Made by a program: the position numbers and the translations under genes
DNA from: Devosia sp.
Lineage (GTDB): Bacteria; Pseudomonadota; Alphaproteobacteria; Rhizobiales; Devosiaceae
Direction: 5' to 3'
DNA length: 64,000 nucleotides
NCBI RefSeq assembly: GCF_014860165.1
Contig: NZ_JACZKG010000018.1
Location: forward strand, 1 to 64,000
Shown here: positions 55,917-64,000 of the stretch, one piece after another
Position numbering within the stretch: position 1 is the first letter of the stretch
How the letters are laid out: each line of letters opens with the position of its first letter
Notes under the pieces: model-generated
What the model was told of the DNA's origin: nothing
What the model saw: the letters and a program-made list of their open reading frames with translations, nothing else
The model's database searches: none

Positions 55917-56076
55917 GATCGTTCATGTTCCTGGAGTTGGTCGAGTTTATTCACTTCAAGAAGCTTGGCTGCGAGCGCGCCCCGGCAACCTCTGGGATTT
56001 GGACCGGCCAAAATTTCGCCAGTGAGGATCGGGGCGGCACGTCACCAACCGACCACAAAGCCGGCCACCGTTAGGC

Positions 56077-56943
56077 CTACGTCCTGGCCACTGCGCTACG
56101 GGGCGGCAGGTCATCTGGCGGAGTATCAAAAGCGATGCCATGGCCAAACCCGCCCATGATGGTGCAAATTTCCGCGGCATTGCTTGCCCCGGCCTCGAGA
56201 GCACGGTCGACATCAGAAGATGTGCACCACTCCAGCAGGAACCCCGTGGCAAACCCGTCACCGGCGCCCAGGGTATCGACCACAGTCACGGGCTTCACCC
56301 CCGCGGAGTAGACCTTGCCGTTGTGGACTGCGAAGGAACCCGCCCCGCCTCGTGTTCCGACGGCTATTCCTGAGCCCGCCGCGGTCCATTTCTGCAGGAT
56401 CTGAACGGCCTCGTGGGCGTCGAACTCGCTTAGGGATAGGAACGCGACATCCAGGTGGCCCGCCAAATGCTGCAAATGGTCATCATTCCAACGGTTCGAC
56501 AGATCGTAGGATAGCAACCTGCATCTGTTCGCCATCAGCGGGACGTACCGGTCCAATCCGCTGAAAATGCTTGTGTGCACGACTTCAAACGACGACATGA
56601 AGATGTAGTCGTCCTCCGTCAGGGTGATGTCTCGGGTCACTCCTTTTCGAGAGCCCAGGAAATGTCGGTCCCCACCGTCGTGGCCGACGAGCGAACATGC
56701 GTTCTGCCCGTGGGAACGGCGACAGTGCGACAGGTCGACCTTCTCCTCCATCAGCGCGCGATAGATCAACTCGCCATATGCATCGTAGGATACACATCCC
56801 AAGTAGGACGAAGGCTTACCCAACCTTGCCCACATCGCTGCGACGTTGACCGTGTTTCCTCCCGGAAACATGAGGCCCTTGTCCACATACACATCGACGG
56901 TGTTATCACCGATGCCCAAAAGCCGAGGCACAGCGTTCCGCAT
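56077..56943 (-). CDS. PfkB-family sugar kinase, fructoselysine 6-kinase (FrlD)-like
   Basis: 288 residues of the ribokinase fold. The N-terminal LLGIGDNTVDVYVDKGLMFPGGNTVNVA and the middle EVVHTSIFSGLDRYV follow FrlD closely. The catalytic motif is VVDTLGAGDGFATGFL with the Asp base. FrlD phosphorylates fructoselysine from Amadori products, but no FrlB deglycase is present in the window, so a different polyol or hydroxy-amino acid may be the substrate. ATG 56943 with AAGGGGATTTTG upstream. Minus strand, with transaminase and SDR neighbours in the same orientation. Confidence 0.78.
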   Translation of the reverse strand: MRNAVPRLLGIGDNTVDVYVDKGLMFPGGNTVNVAAMWARLGKPSSYLGCVSYDAYGELIYRALMEEKVDLSHCRRSHGQNACSLVGHDGGDRHFLGSRKGVTRDITLTEDDYIFMSSFEVVHTSIFSGLDRYVPLMANRCRLLSYDLSNRWNDDHLQHLAGHLDVAFLSLSEFDAHEAVQILQKWTAAGSGIAVGTRGGAGSFAVHNGKVYSAGVKPVTVVDTLGAGDGFATGFLLEWCTSSDVDRALEAGASNAAEICTIMGGFGHGIAFDTPPDDLPPRSAVART

Positions 56944-57093
56944 CAAAATCCCCTTGGCTCCCTCTGGAGCGTTTCAGCACTAAGCGACAAGATCGCCGGT
57001 CGCATCTGAGAGCCCTGAGCCTTGCAGGTCCGCATCGAGCCCAAAATCGCTACGGCATCCGATCGGCGCGGGTGCGCCGATCGAAGCTGGTTC

Positions 57094-57840
57094 TTATATT
57101 CCGGACTTCAGATTGCCCGTCCCGGGTAGTGGCTTCATATGTTGGGACGTTAGGTTGGCGTCGAGGATGTACACATGGTCGGGGCGCGTCACTATGAACG
57201 CGACATACTCCGCGACATCCTGGGGCTGCAGCAGTTTCGCCTGGTCGTCGTCGTGGTTCTCGGAACGCTGCTTCGTCGCGACGGCACCCGGGAGGACTGC
57301 CGTCGCCTTGACGTTGAAGGCAACCCCTTCGTTGTCCGTCGTCTCGGTGAAACCCAATGCCCCGAATTTGGAAGCGGAGTAAGCACCGAACTTAGCTCTG
57401 GCAGCCTTCCCGGACCTCGACACGATGTTGACGATATGGCCTTGGCGCCGATCGCACATGTGTTGGAAGAATGCCTGGGTGCAAAGAAAGGTGCCTTTGA
57501 GATTGATTGCCATCATCCAATCCCAATCCTCTTCCTTGATATTGGGAATGGCGTTGTGGATGGCGACCCCGCCATTGTTCACCAGGATGTCTACGGCCCC
57601 GAACCGCTCCAAGGCAGCCGTTGCCATGCGTTCCACTTGCGCCTTGTACTGGATGTCGGTCTCGACTGGCAGTGCATCGCGACCCAGCGCCCGAATCTCG
57701 GCCGAAACCGCTTCGATCTCGCCAAACTCCGGCGCGGCCAGGACAATGTTTGCACCCTCCCTGGCGAGTTCCAACGCGATCGCCCGTCCAATCCCCCGTC
57801 CGGCCCCCGTTATGACTGCAGTCTTACCGTCCAGTTTCAT
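57094..57840 (-). CDS. Short-chain dehydrogenase/reductase (SDR)
   Basis: 248 residues with the classical SDR pattern: AVITGAGRGIGRAIALELA (cofactor), LVNNGGVAIHN, the catalytic Ser in NIVSRSGKA and YSASKFG with Tyr and Lys. It interconverts an alcohol and a ketone with NAD(P). AGGAGGAGCCGCA precedes ATG 57840. It is oriented with the kinase downstream and the iminosuccinate-reductase-like gene upstream. Confidence 0.88.
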   Translation of the reverse strand: MKLDGKTAVITGAGRGIGRAIALELAREGANIVLAAPEFGEIEAVSAEIRALGRDALPVETDIQYKAQVERMATAALERFGAVDILVNNGGVAIHNAIPNIKEEDWDWMMAINLKGTFLCTQAFFQHMCDRRQGHIVNIVSRSGKAARAKFGAYSASKFGALGFTETTDNEGVAFNVKATAVLPGAVATKQRSENHDDDQAKLLQPQDVAEYVAFIVTRPDHVYILDANLTSQHMKPLPGTGNLKSGI

Positions 57841-57985
57841 TGCGGCTCCTCCTGGCTGACATTAGGAATTTCTTGCTCTGCAGCCTCGCCGCAGGTGCAT
57901 GTTTAGTTGGTGGTGCAGATACGGAAACGCGAGATCCAACCGCCCCGCGGCCGCTGTCCAGTGGAGTATTCCAATAGTAGACCAA

Positions 57986-58966
57986 TCACCGACTGTCAAG
58001 CGGGGGGCGCGCATTGCCGCTCTCAAAAGGTGTGGCTCCCGCCGTTCCTTGCGAGGTCGAAGCAGCCACGATTTCTCGGGCCAAATACAGGTCCTGGAGG
58101 GACAGGCCAGAGCTGTCGAAAACAGTGACTTCACCTGCATCCGCACGCCCCAAATGCGTCCCGCCGAGCACCGCCCCGATTGCTACGATGTCGCGGTCAA
58201 CTGCAACGTGCTGAAACTCGCCGATAGTACGCGACTGGGAGGGGAGGTCACAGAATAGCGCTGCTCGTGCCAAAAGCTCGGGCGGCAGTTCCTGCTTGCC
58301 AACGCCATCGGAGCCCATGCTGGATATGTGAGTGCCCGGGGCAATCCAGTCCGCGTCGAACAACGGCTCGCGAGATGCGGTGGCAGTCACCACGAGATCA
58401 GCGCCCCTGCACGCTGGTTCCGGGCGCTCGGGAGTTGCAGGCAGACCTATCTCCCTAAGTCGGCGGACTAGGGCTTCGGTTTTCTCTGCGTTTCGGCCCA
58501 CGACTGAAATCCTGTTCAGCTTTCGGACGCGGGACAGCGCTTCGACTTCGTAAAATGCTTGATGTCCGGTGCCGAACACAGCGAGCGAACTGGCGTCAGG
58601 TCTCGCCAGTGCGTCGGTCGCTACGGCATTTGCGGCGGCCGTCCGGAAGGCGTTGAGGCGGGACCCCTCCACAATCGTTCCTATCCTGCCAAGAGTTTGG
58701 TCGAAGAGCAGAATGATTGAACTGTGCCTCGGCATGCCTTGGATGTCGTTAGAGGGGAAATACGAACCGATCTTTAGTCCGGCAAGTTCGGGATTGGAGG
58801 CCGACTTCACCGTGAAACGATTGTCCCGCTCGCTGCCGTGGCCAATCACCACGGCGAAGCTGTTCGCGCCCGGCAAGCAGGCGGCAATCAACGCCTCGCG
58901 GACCGCTTTGAACGCGAGGGCGTGGCTAACAAGTGCCGAGGACTCGGCCTCCGTGATGTATTTCAT
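57986..58966 (-). CDS. Ornithine cyclodeaminase/mu-crystallin family, iminosuccinate reductase (BhcD)-like
   Basis: 326 residues with a GxGxxA-type Rossmann motif (LAVFGTGHQAFYEVEAL) and the family core RFTVKSASNPELAGLKIGSYFP, RTAAANAVATDALARP and PGTHISSMGSDGVGKQEL. The N-terminus and PRHSSIILLFDQTLGRI resemble BhcD, the iminosuccinate reductase of the beta-hydroxyaspartate cycle. DauB-type arginine dehydrogenase and lysine/ornithine cyclodeaminase-like enzymes are alternatives. A DauR-type regulator lies 2.2 kb away. The gene is divergent from the second SDR. Confidence 0.8.
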   Translation of the reverse strand: MKYITEAESSALVSHALAFKAVREALIAACLPGANSFAVVIGHGSERDNRFTVKSASNPELAGLKIGSYFPSNDIQGMPRHSSIILLFDQTLGRIGTIVEGSRLNAFRTAAANAVATDALARPDASSLAVFGTGHQAFYEVEALSRVRKLNRISVVGRNAEKTEALVRRLREIGLPATPERPEPACRGADLVVTATASREPLFDADWIAPGTHISSMGSDGVGKQELPPELLARAALFCDLPSQSRTIGEFQHVAVDRDIVAIGAVLGGTHLGRADAGEVTVFDSSGLSLQDLYLAREIVAASTSQGTAGATPFESGNARPPLDSR

Positions 58967-59222
58967 GACTGCTTGACGCCTGACTTTAGGGTGAATGCAA
59001 GGCTGTGCGAACCACCGTTGCCTGCACGTGACAAATCGTCTATGTCAAGACAAACTGTCAACCCCAAGTTGTGCCGGGCGGGAAGTGCCGTGTCACCCTC
59101 GAGAAGACGCATCCTGAAGCCCGATGCATCTCAGGCCTGAGTCAATCCCCGCCCCATTGCCAAAGTCTTCCGTACCGAGCGGGAACTCCGGCCATTCTAT
59201 CCTACCTAAAGCGAGGCAAAAG

Positions 59223-59954
59223 TTGAGCAATTCAAGCGCAGTCGGCAGTGGACGCGTAATCTTGATCTCAGGCAGCGATGGTGGAATCGGATCCGCGATC
59301 GTTGAGAACCTGTTGACCCACGGGTACCGTGTCAGTCTTGGAGGTCTCGACAAGGCCTCGTTGGAGGGGAAGTTCGGCTCCGAAACTTCCAACAAGACGT
59401 TCCACGCGTTCGACGCCTTCGATAAGCAAAGCGCCGTCGACTGGGTGTCACAGACCGTCGAGACCTTTGGCCAGATCGACGGGCTGGTGAACGCCATCGG
59501 CGGCGGTGGCCGTGTTGCCATGATGGACGATAACGATCAGGCGCTTGACGATGTTTGGGAACTGTTCGTCAAAACTCCGTTGAGACTGACACGGCTTTGC
59601 ATGCCTCACCTCGAAAAGAGTGGGCGTGGTCGAGTTGTGAACATCGCATCCCTGGCTTCGAAGCGCATTCGAAACGTCACGGTCGGCTATGGTGTTGCGA
59701 AGTTCGCTCAGTTGGGCCTGACGCATGCAACCCGCACCTATGGTTGGGAAAAAGGCGTCCGAGCTACGGCAGTATGCCCAGGGTGGGTCGGGACCGCGAA
59801 AAGCATGGCAAAGGCGCCTAACCTGCAGATGCTTCCCGATGATATGACCGATCCCTCCACGATAGCTCACATGGTCAGAACGGCGATCGAGCTGCCCAAC
59901 AACGCGTCAATGGCCGAAATGATCATTAACTGCGAGTTCGAGGACCTTTTCTAG
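59223..59954 (+). CDS. Short-chain dehydrogenase/reductase (SDR)
   Basis: About 243 residues: VILISGSDGGIGSAIVENLL for the cofactor, LVNAIGGGGRV in place of NNAG, the Ser in NIASLASKR and YGVAKFA with Tyr and Lys, and CPGWVGTAKS near the end. A TTG start at 59223 with GCGAGG was preferred because an SDR begins a few residues later. ATG 59124 adds 33 unlike residues and remains possible. It leads a plus-strand operon whose next gene starts inside its stop codon (TAGTG). Confidence 0.82.
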   Translation: MSNSSAVGSGRVILISGSDGGIGSAIVENLLTHGYRVSLGGLDKASLEGKFGSETSNKTFHAFDAFDKQSAVDWVSQTVETFGQIDGLVNAIGGGGRVAMMDDNDQALDDVWELFVKTPLRLTRLCMPHLEKSGRGRVVNIASLASKRIRNVTVGYGVAKFAQLGLTHATRTYGWEKGVRATAVCPGWVGTAKSMAKAPNLQMLPDDMTDPSTIAHMVRTAIELPNNASMAEMIINCEFEDLF

Positions 59955-61150
59955 TGCCCCATCCGCTGCCGTTGCCAAGAGAGCCCGACAGACTGTCACA
60001 CGCGAGCACTTATTCCATGAGCGATGCATCCTACATCGAACCCGTCGGCGGACAGCGATACCCCATAGACCAGCCGCGTTGGTGCTCCAACGAGGGCCGA
60101 CCATTGCTCGTCACTCCGTCGTCTGGCATTTCCCGGGACGATCTGGAGACCTCTGACAAGTCGCTCTGGCGCTACCGCGCCGCGCTCCCTGTCGATATCG
60201 CAAACCCGATCTCGATGGGGGAGGGCATGACGCCGCTCGTGCAGCGGCAGTGGGAAGACTACCGCCCGTTCTTTAAGCTCGAGTTCTTGAACCCGACCGG
60301 CAGCTTCAAGGATCGCGGCACGAGCGTGATGCTTTCCTATCTTCGTCAGTGCGGAGTCCGGTCGATCCTTGAGGACAGTTCCGGGAACGGTGGCTCTTCC
60401 GTCGCGGGATACGGGGCGGCCGGCGGCGTTCGCGTCAAGATCCTGACACCAAGCTCCACCTCTCCTGGCAAGATCGCACAGGCACGGGCCTATGGCGCCG
60501 AGGTACAGCTTGTCGAGGGACCCCGAGAGGAATCGCAGGCAGAAGCAATTCGCCAATCCGAGCGAACGTTCTACGCCAGCCATAATTGGCAGCCATTCTT
60601 TCTCGAGGGAACCAAGACCCTTGCATATGAGCTGTGGGAGGATTTCGGTTTCCGCGTTCCCGACAACATTGTCGTTCCGGTGGGGGCCGGTAGCAGCGTC
60701 CTGGGGCTCCACTTCGGTTTTAGGGAACTGATGAAGGCCGGCCAGATCACCAGGCTACCAAGGCTCTTCGTCGCTCAACCGCTCAACTGTTCGCCGATCG
60801 ACGCCAGCTTCAGAGCGGGCTCGGATCAGGTCGTCGAGCGTCATGTGTCGAAGACGATCGCGGAGGGCGCGTCCATCCGCCAACCGATCCGGCTCAAGCA
60901 TATCCTTGCGGCGCTGCGCGAGTCCGATGGTGATACGATCGCGGTCACGGAGGGAGAAATTGTCGACGCCCTTCGCAAGTCCTGTGAAAGCGGCTTCTTC
61001 ATCGAGCCGACCAGCGCGGTCGCTTCCGCAGCGTTCGCCCGCCTGATCGCAAACGGAGCAATCAAGGTTGAAGAAGAGACGGTAGTCATGCTTAGCGGAA
61101 CAGGACTGAAGGCCGCAACTTCCGTGGTCGACCTGATCCAGACAACCTAG
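59954..61150 (+). CDS. Threonine synthase-like PLP enzyme
   Basis: 398 residues, fold-type II. The PLP lysine is Lys119 in LNPTGSFKDRGTSV, with DSSGNGGSSVAGYGA and the PVGAGSSVLG phosphate loop. The N-terminus YPIDQPRWCSNEGRPLLV is like threonine synthases that carry a zinc-ribbon-like start, but only one Cys is kept. Threonine synthase removes phosphate from O-phosphohomoserine. Beside a sugar-type kinase and other catabolic genes, this copy more likely acts as a beta- or gamma-eliminating enzyme. A GTG start at 59954 with GAGGA was used; ATG 60017 is the alternative. Confidence 0.82.
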   Translation: MPHPLPLPREPDRLSHASTYSMSDASYIEPVGGQRYPIDQPRWCSNEGRPLLVTPSSGISRDDLETSDKSLWRYRAALPVDIANPISMGEGMTPLVQRQWEDYRPFFKLEFLNPTGSFKDRGTSVMLSYLRQCGVRSILEDSSGNGGSSVAGYGAAGGVRVKILTPSSTSPGKIAQARAYGAEVQLVEGPREESQAEAIRQSERTFYASHNWQPFFLEGTKTLAYELWEDFGFRVPDNIVVPVGAGSSVLGLHFGFRELMKAGQITRLPRLFVAQPLNCSPIDASFRAGSDQVVERHVSKTIAEGASIRQPIRLKHILAALRESDGDTIAVTEGEIVDALRKSCESGFFIEPTSAVASAAFARLIANGAIKVEEETVVMLSGTGLKAATSVVDLIQTT

Positions 61151-61168
61151 AAATCGTTAGCGAGAGCC

Positions 61169-61819
61169 ATGCCCAAGAACGAGACGGACGCTCAGTCCAA
61201 AAGCAAAGAGCGGGAACTGCTGATCCAGCAGGTCAAACAGATCGCCAAGGGCCTGGGTGAGACATTCGCCCCCTTCTGCGAGGTTGTCGTACATGACCTT
61301 ACGGACCCGGAGCATTCTGTGGTCGATATCCATAACAACCTCTCCCAGCGCTCGGTAGGTGCGCCTGCGACGGAGGTCGGCATCGCCCGCATATCCGATC
61401 CGGCCTACCCGCAGGTGATCGCCAACTACTCCAATTCGCTGAGCGACGGGAGGCAGTTGAAGAGCACCTCGATCGGCATCAAGGGGTCCGACGGCGAGTA
61501 TGTCGCTGCACTTTGCCTGAACCTTGACCTTTCGCTCTTTCAGAACCTGCAGGCAATGCTCGGGCGCTTCGCGAGCGTAGACACCGGCATAGTCGCATCC
61601 GAGACGATCCAGACCGGAGGAGCCGACACGATCCGCCTGAAGATCGACGAGTTCGCCGCCGTCCGTGGCACGACTCCTAGATCCCTATCCGTGGATGACC
61701 GCAGAGCGATCATCCAAGAACTGAAGTCTGGCGGGTTCCTCGAGATCCGACGCGCGCCGGAGATTATCGCCAGTCACATCGGCATCTCGAGGGCCACCGT
61801 CTACGCCAGTTTCAAGTGA
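61169..61819 (+). CDS. YheO/PAS-type helix-turn-helix regulator (DauR-like)
   Basis: 216 residues. A YheO-like PAS domain (about 18-130: IAKGLGETFAPFCEVVVHDLTDPEHSVVDI) is followed by a DauR-type HTH at the C-terminus (EIIASHIGISRATVYASFK). DauR represses D-arginine use in Pseudomonas. The family sits beside many D-amino-acid genes. It follows the threonine-synthase-like gene by 18 bases and likely controls the cluster. Confidence 0.85.
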   Translation: MPKNETDAQSKSKERELLIQQVKQIAKGLGETFAPFCEVVVHDLTDPEHSVVDIHNNLSQRSVGAPATEVGIARISDPAYPQVIANYSNSLSDGRQLKSTSIGIKGSDGEYVAALCLNLDLSLFQNLQAMLGRFASVDTGIVASETIQTGGADTIRLKIDEFAAVRGTTPRSLSVDDRRAIIQELKSGGFLEIRRAPEIIASHIGISRATVYASFK

Positions 61820-61895
61820 TCGGAAGCCGGCGTGTCGCAGCTGTAGTCGGTTCAGTCGGCCAGCACCCTGATCGCGTGAGAACTTGGAGAATAAG

Positions 61896-62954
61896 ATGGA
61901 ATACCGCCAACTGGGGCGATCGGGCCTGAAAGTTTCGACCCTCTCTATAGGGACCATGACCTTCGGTGGCGTTGGTTGGGCAAAGAAGACCGGACAACTC
62001 GATGCTCAAGGGGCAAAGAGAGTTGTCGATCTATGTCTCGATGCCGGCGTGAACCTCATAGACACGGCAGACGTGTACTCCAATGGCGCTTCCGAGGAAA
62101 TCATCGGCGAGGTTCTCGCCGGCAAGCGCAAGAATGGCGTTCTCGTTGCCACGAAGGCTCGATTTCGCATGGGCGAAGGTGTCAACGATGCCGGGTCTTC
62201 CCGCCAGCACCTCATCGCGGCCTGCGAGGCAAGTCTGAGGAGGCTCAAGACTGATGTGATCGACCTCTATCAATTGCACGAATGGGATGGTCACACCCCG
62301 CTCGAGGAGACGATGGAGGCATTGGACACCCTCGTGCGCCAAGGGAAGGTCCGCTACGTGGGGTGCTCCAACTTCTCCGGATGGCACATAATGAAGGCGC
62401 TCGGTGTCAGCGACCGAGACAAGCGACAGAGGTTCGTCAGCCAGCAGATCCACTACACGCTCGAGGCCCGCGAAGCCGAATACGAGCTCCTGCCGATCAG
62501 CGTTGATCAGGGTCTTGGCGTGATTATATGGAGCCCGCTCGCGGGTGGTCTGCTCTCAGGCAAGCACCGCCGCGATCAGGCTGCTCCGGAGGGAACGAGA
62601 CAGTTCGCCGGGTGGACGGAGCCGCCCATCAGAGACGAGAACCGGCTATGGAACATCGTCGATGCGCTGTTGTCGGTCGGGGAAAGGCGGAATGTTTCCG
62701 CAGCCCAAGTCGCTCTTGCCTGGCTGATCGGTAGGAAGGTGGTGACCTCCGTCATCATCGGTGGTCGCACGGAAGAACAGTTCGTCGACAACCTGGCTGC
62801 CGGCGATCTCGTCCTGACCGCGGAGGAACGCAAGCTCCTCGACGACACCAGCCTTCCGCCACTCCTTTATCCGTATTGGCATCAACGCAACGAGGCAAAG
62901 GACCGACTGAGCGCGGCGGACCTCGAACTCATCGCGTCCCACCCGAAGCGGTGA
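61896..62954 (+). CDS. Aldo/keto reductase
   Basis: 352 residues: MEYRQLGRSGLKVSTLSIGTMTFG, the catalytic Asp/Tyr in NLIDTADVYSNGASEEIIG, the Lys in VLVATKARFRMG, the His in LYQLHEWDGHTPLEETME and SVIIGGRTEEQFVDNL for NADPH. ATG 61896 with GGAGAATAAG was preferred over TTG 61884. It resembles the protein at 24540-25601 over its whole length, though the two are not near-identical. Same orientation as the regulator before it. Confidence 0.87.
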   Translation: MEYRQLGRSGLKVSTLSIGTMTFGGVGWAKKTGQLDAQGAKRVVDLCLDAGVNLIDTADVYSNGASEEIIGEVLAGKRKNGVLVATKARFRMGEGVNDAGSSRQHLIAACEASLRRLKTDVIDLYQLHEWDGHTPLEETMEALDTLVRQGKVRYVGCSNFSGWHIMKALGVSDRDKRQRFVSQQIHYTLEAREAEYELLPISVDQGLGVIIWSPLAGGLLSGKHRRDQAAPEGTRQFAGWTEPPIRDENRLWNIVDALLSVGERRNVSAAQVALAWLIGRKVVTSVIIGGRTEEQFVDNLAAGDLVLTAEERKLLDDTSLPPLLYPYWHQRNEAKDRLSAADLELIASHPKR

Positions 62955-63081
62955 TCGTTCTTACCGCCGGACTTCCCGCCATCACGATCATTTGCCAGTT
63001 CGCCGGCAGCCCTCGGCTCTCCTCCCGGAGACAGCCGCTGGGTTCCACGCACCAATTCAGAATGAAACGAGATGTCGAGCC

Positions 63082-64000
63082 ATGCCTTCTCCTACTGAAG
63101 TGCCCGAGGAAACCGGTCTCGCCCGACTGCCGCGTGTAGTGCAATGGATCGTCTTACTGGGCGTCACGGCCGTTGTGTCTGCGGTGCTCGTTCTTGCCAA
63201 GTTCCCTGCCGAATTCTTGATCGGCCCGATGATCGCCGCCGTGCTGGTCGGCGTGAACGGAGCGACCATCCGCCTTCACGGGGCTAGCTTCAACGCTGCG
63301 CAGGGCGTGATCGGTGTCCTCGTCGCTGCATCAATCTCCATCGGCATCTTCTCGGCATTCCTCGACGATTGGTACATCTTCCTGGCAGCGGTCGTGGGAA
63401 CGCTTATCGCATCAAGCGCGCTTGGATGGTTGATCAGCACCTGGAAGATCATGCCGGGGACGACCGGGGTGTGGGGATCGGCCCCGGGCGCTTCAACTGC
63501 AATGGTGTTGATGGCCGATGCCTTCGGAGCGGACGCAAGGTTGGTCGCCGTAATGCAGTACCTGAGGGTGATCCTCGTCTCTATCGCGGCGACCATCGTC
63601 TCCAAGCTCTGGGTGGCCGCGCCTGCCCTGCCGGTGGATGGGCCACTGTGGTTCCCGCCGATCGACTGGGTGCCTTTCTTATCGACGGTCGCCGTCGTCG
63701 TCGCCGGAGGCCTGGGCGGAAGAGCCCTTCGTCTGCCGGCTCCATTCTTCCTCGGCACGTTCTCACTGGCCGTAGCATTGCATCTCGGCGGAGGCGTCTC
63801 GTTCCAACTGCCTGAATGGCTGCTCGCCATCAGTTACACAGTCATCGGTTGGACCATCGGACTCAATTTTACACGGCCCATCCTGATCAGGGCGATGCGG
63901 ACCCTGCCGCAGATCATTGCATCCATCTTGGCGCTAATGGCCGTCTGCGGTGCGATCGCCTGGATCCTGGTGCAAGTCTTCGACATCGATCCACTTACCG
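63082..64000 (+). CDS. AbrB-family integral membrane protein, N-terminal part
   Basis: The open frame from ATG 63082 runs off the right edge, giving about 306 residues. It shows many hydrophobic helices with the family markers FPAEFLIGPMIAAVLVGV, MPGTTGVWGSAPGASTAMVLMADAFGAD and MQYLRVILV. These proteins (once called putative ammonia monooxygenase) are probably transporters or membrane regulators of unknown substrate. The last gene of the cluster here, it may import or export its substrate. Confidence 0.85.
   Translation, partial: MPSPTEVPEETGLARLPRVVQWIVLLGVTAVVSAVLVLAKFPAEFLIGPMIAAVLVGVNGATIRLHGASFNAAQGVIGVLVAASISIGIFSAFLDDWYIFLAAVVGTLIASSALGWLISTWKIMPGTTGVWGSAPGASTAMVLMADAFGADARLVAVMQYLRVILVSIAATIVSKLWVAAPALPVDGPLWFPPIDWVPFLSTVAVVVAGGLGGRALRLPAPFFLGTFSLAVALHLGGGVSFQLPEWLLAISYTVIGWTIGLNFTRPILIRAMRTLPQIIASILALMAVCGAIAWILVQVFDIDPLT

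Noticed and set aside
1..64000. CRISPR arrays, rRNA and tRNA genes
   Set aside because: No regularly spaced repeats, rRNA-like blocks or tRNA-like GGTTCGA stem patterns were found on reading either strand. A covariance-model scan would settle the tRNA question.

Overview
The window reads as chromosome plus integrated accessory DNA of a GC-rich alphaproteobacterium, most likely Hyphomicrobiales (a Mesorhizobium/Aminobacter-like relative) or a neighbour. The grounds are the Ti/ICE-type trb conjugation cluster, the TraI/TraR-like quorum-sensing pair, Rhodobacterales/rhizobial-type beta-hydroxyaspartate genes and the abundance of GntR, IclR, LysR and Lrp regulators beside catabolic operons. No rRNA, tRNA or CRISPR array was seen.

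Region 1 (1-33 kb) is a patchwork of small amino-acid and organic-acid catabolic units, each with its own regulator. It contains a GntR regulator (cut by the window edge), a haloacid-dehalogenase-type enzyme, a hydroxylysine kinase/phospho-lyase-like pair with a second GntR regulator, two aldehyde dehydrogenases and a tartrate/D-malate dehydrogenase. A minus-strand operon from 20.3 to 11.5 kb encodes a peptide-type ABC transporter (two-domain ATPase, binding protein, two permeases), a GlpD-like oxidase and a D-serine-dehydratase/D-threonine-aldolase-like enzyme. Two genes of this transporter carry single-base frameshifts. A cupin, GhrA-like reductase, Lrp regulator and aldo/keto reductase follow. 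Next come a bhcB-bhcC-like pair with a divergent bhcR-like IclR gene (part of the beta-hydroxyaspartate cycle) and RidA. Three intact and one decayed member of one two-domain GNAT family are scattered through the region. Decayed FAD-oxidoreductase and IS5-type fragments lie between the genes.

Region 2 (33-42 kb) is a junction and defence segment. A D-amino-acid dehydrogenase gene is cut at its 5' end by an IS3-family element (34239-35513). The other side of that element has cut the 3' end of a short prokaryotic Argonaute, the partner of a TIR-APAZ protein: a SPARTA defence system that is probably broken. Next to it are a decayed TumE/TumA-like toxin-antitoxin pair and two unassigned genes, a large HExxH protein and a protein with an Rx4H (HEPN-like) motif.

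Region 3 (42-55 kb) is a complete trbBCDEJKLFGI mating-pair-formation operon, followed by a DUF2274 gene, a ribbon-helix-helix protein, a LysR regulator and a LuxI/LuxR pair. The coupling protein and relaxase genes are not beside it.

Region 4 (55-64 kb) is a second catabolic cluster that looks built around D- or hydroxy-amino acids or Amadori-type compounds. It holds a D-amino-acid transaminase, FrlD-like kinase, two SDRs, an iminosuccinate-reductase/ornithine-cyclodeaminase-like enzyme, a threonine-synthase-like enzyme, a DauR-type regulator, an aldo/keto reductase and the start of an AbrB-family membrane protein cut by the window end.
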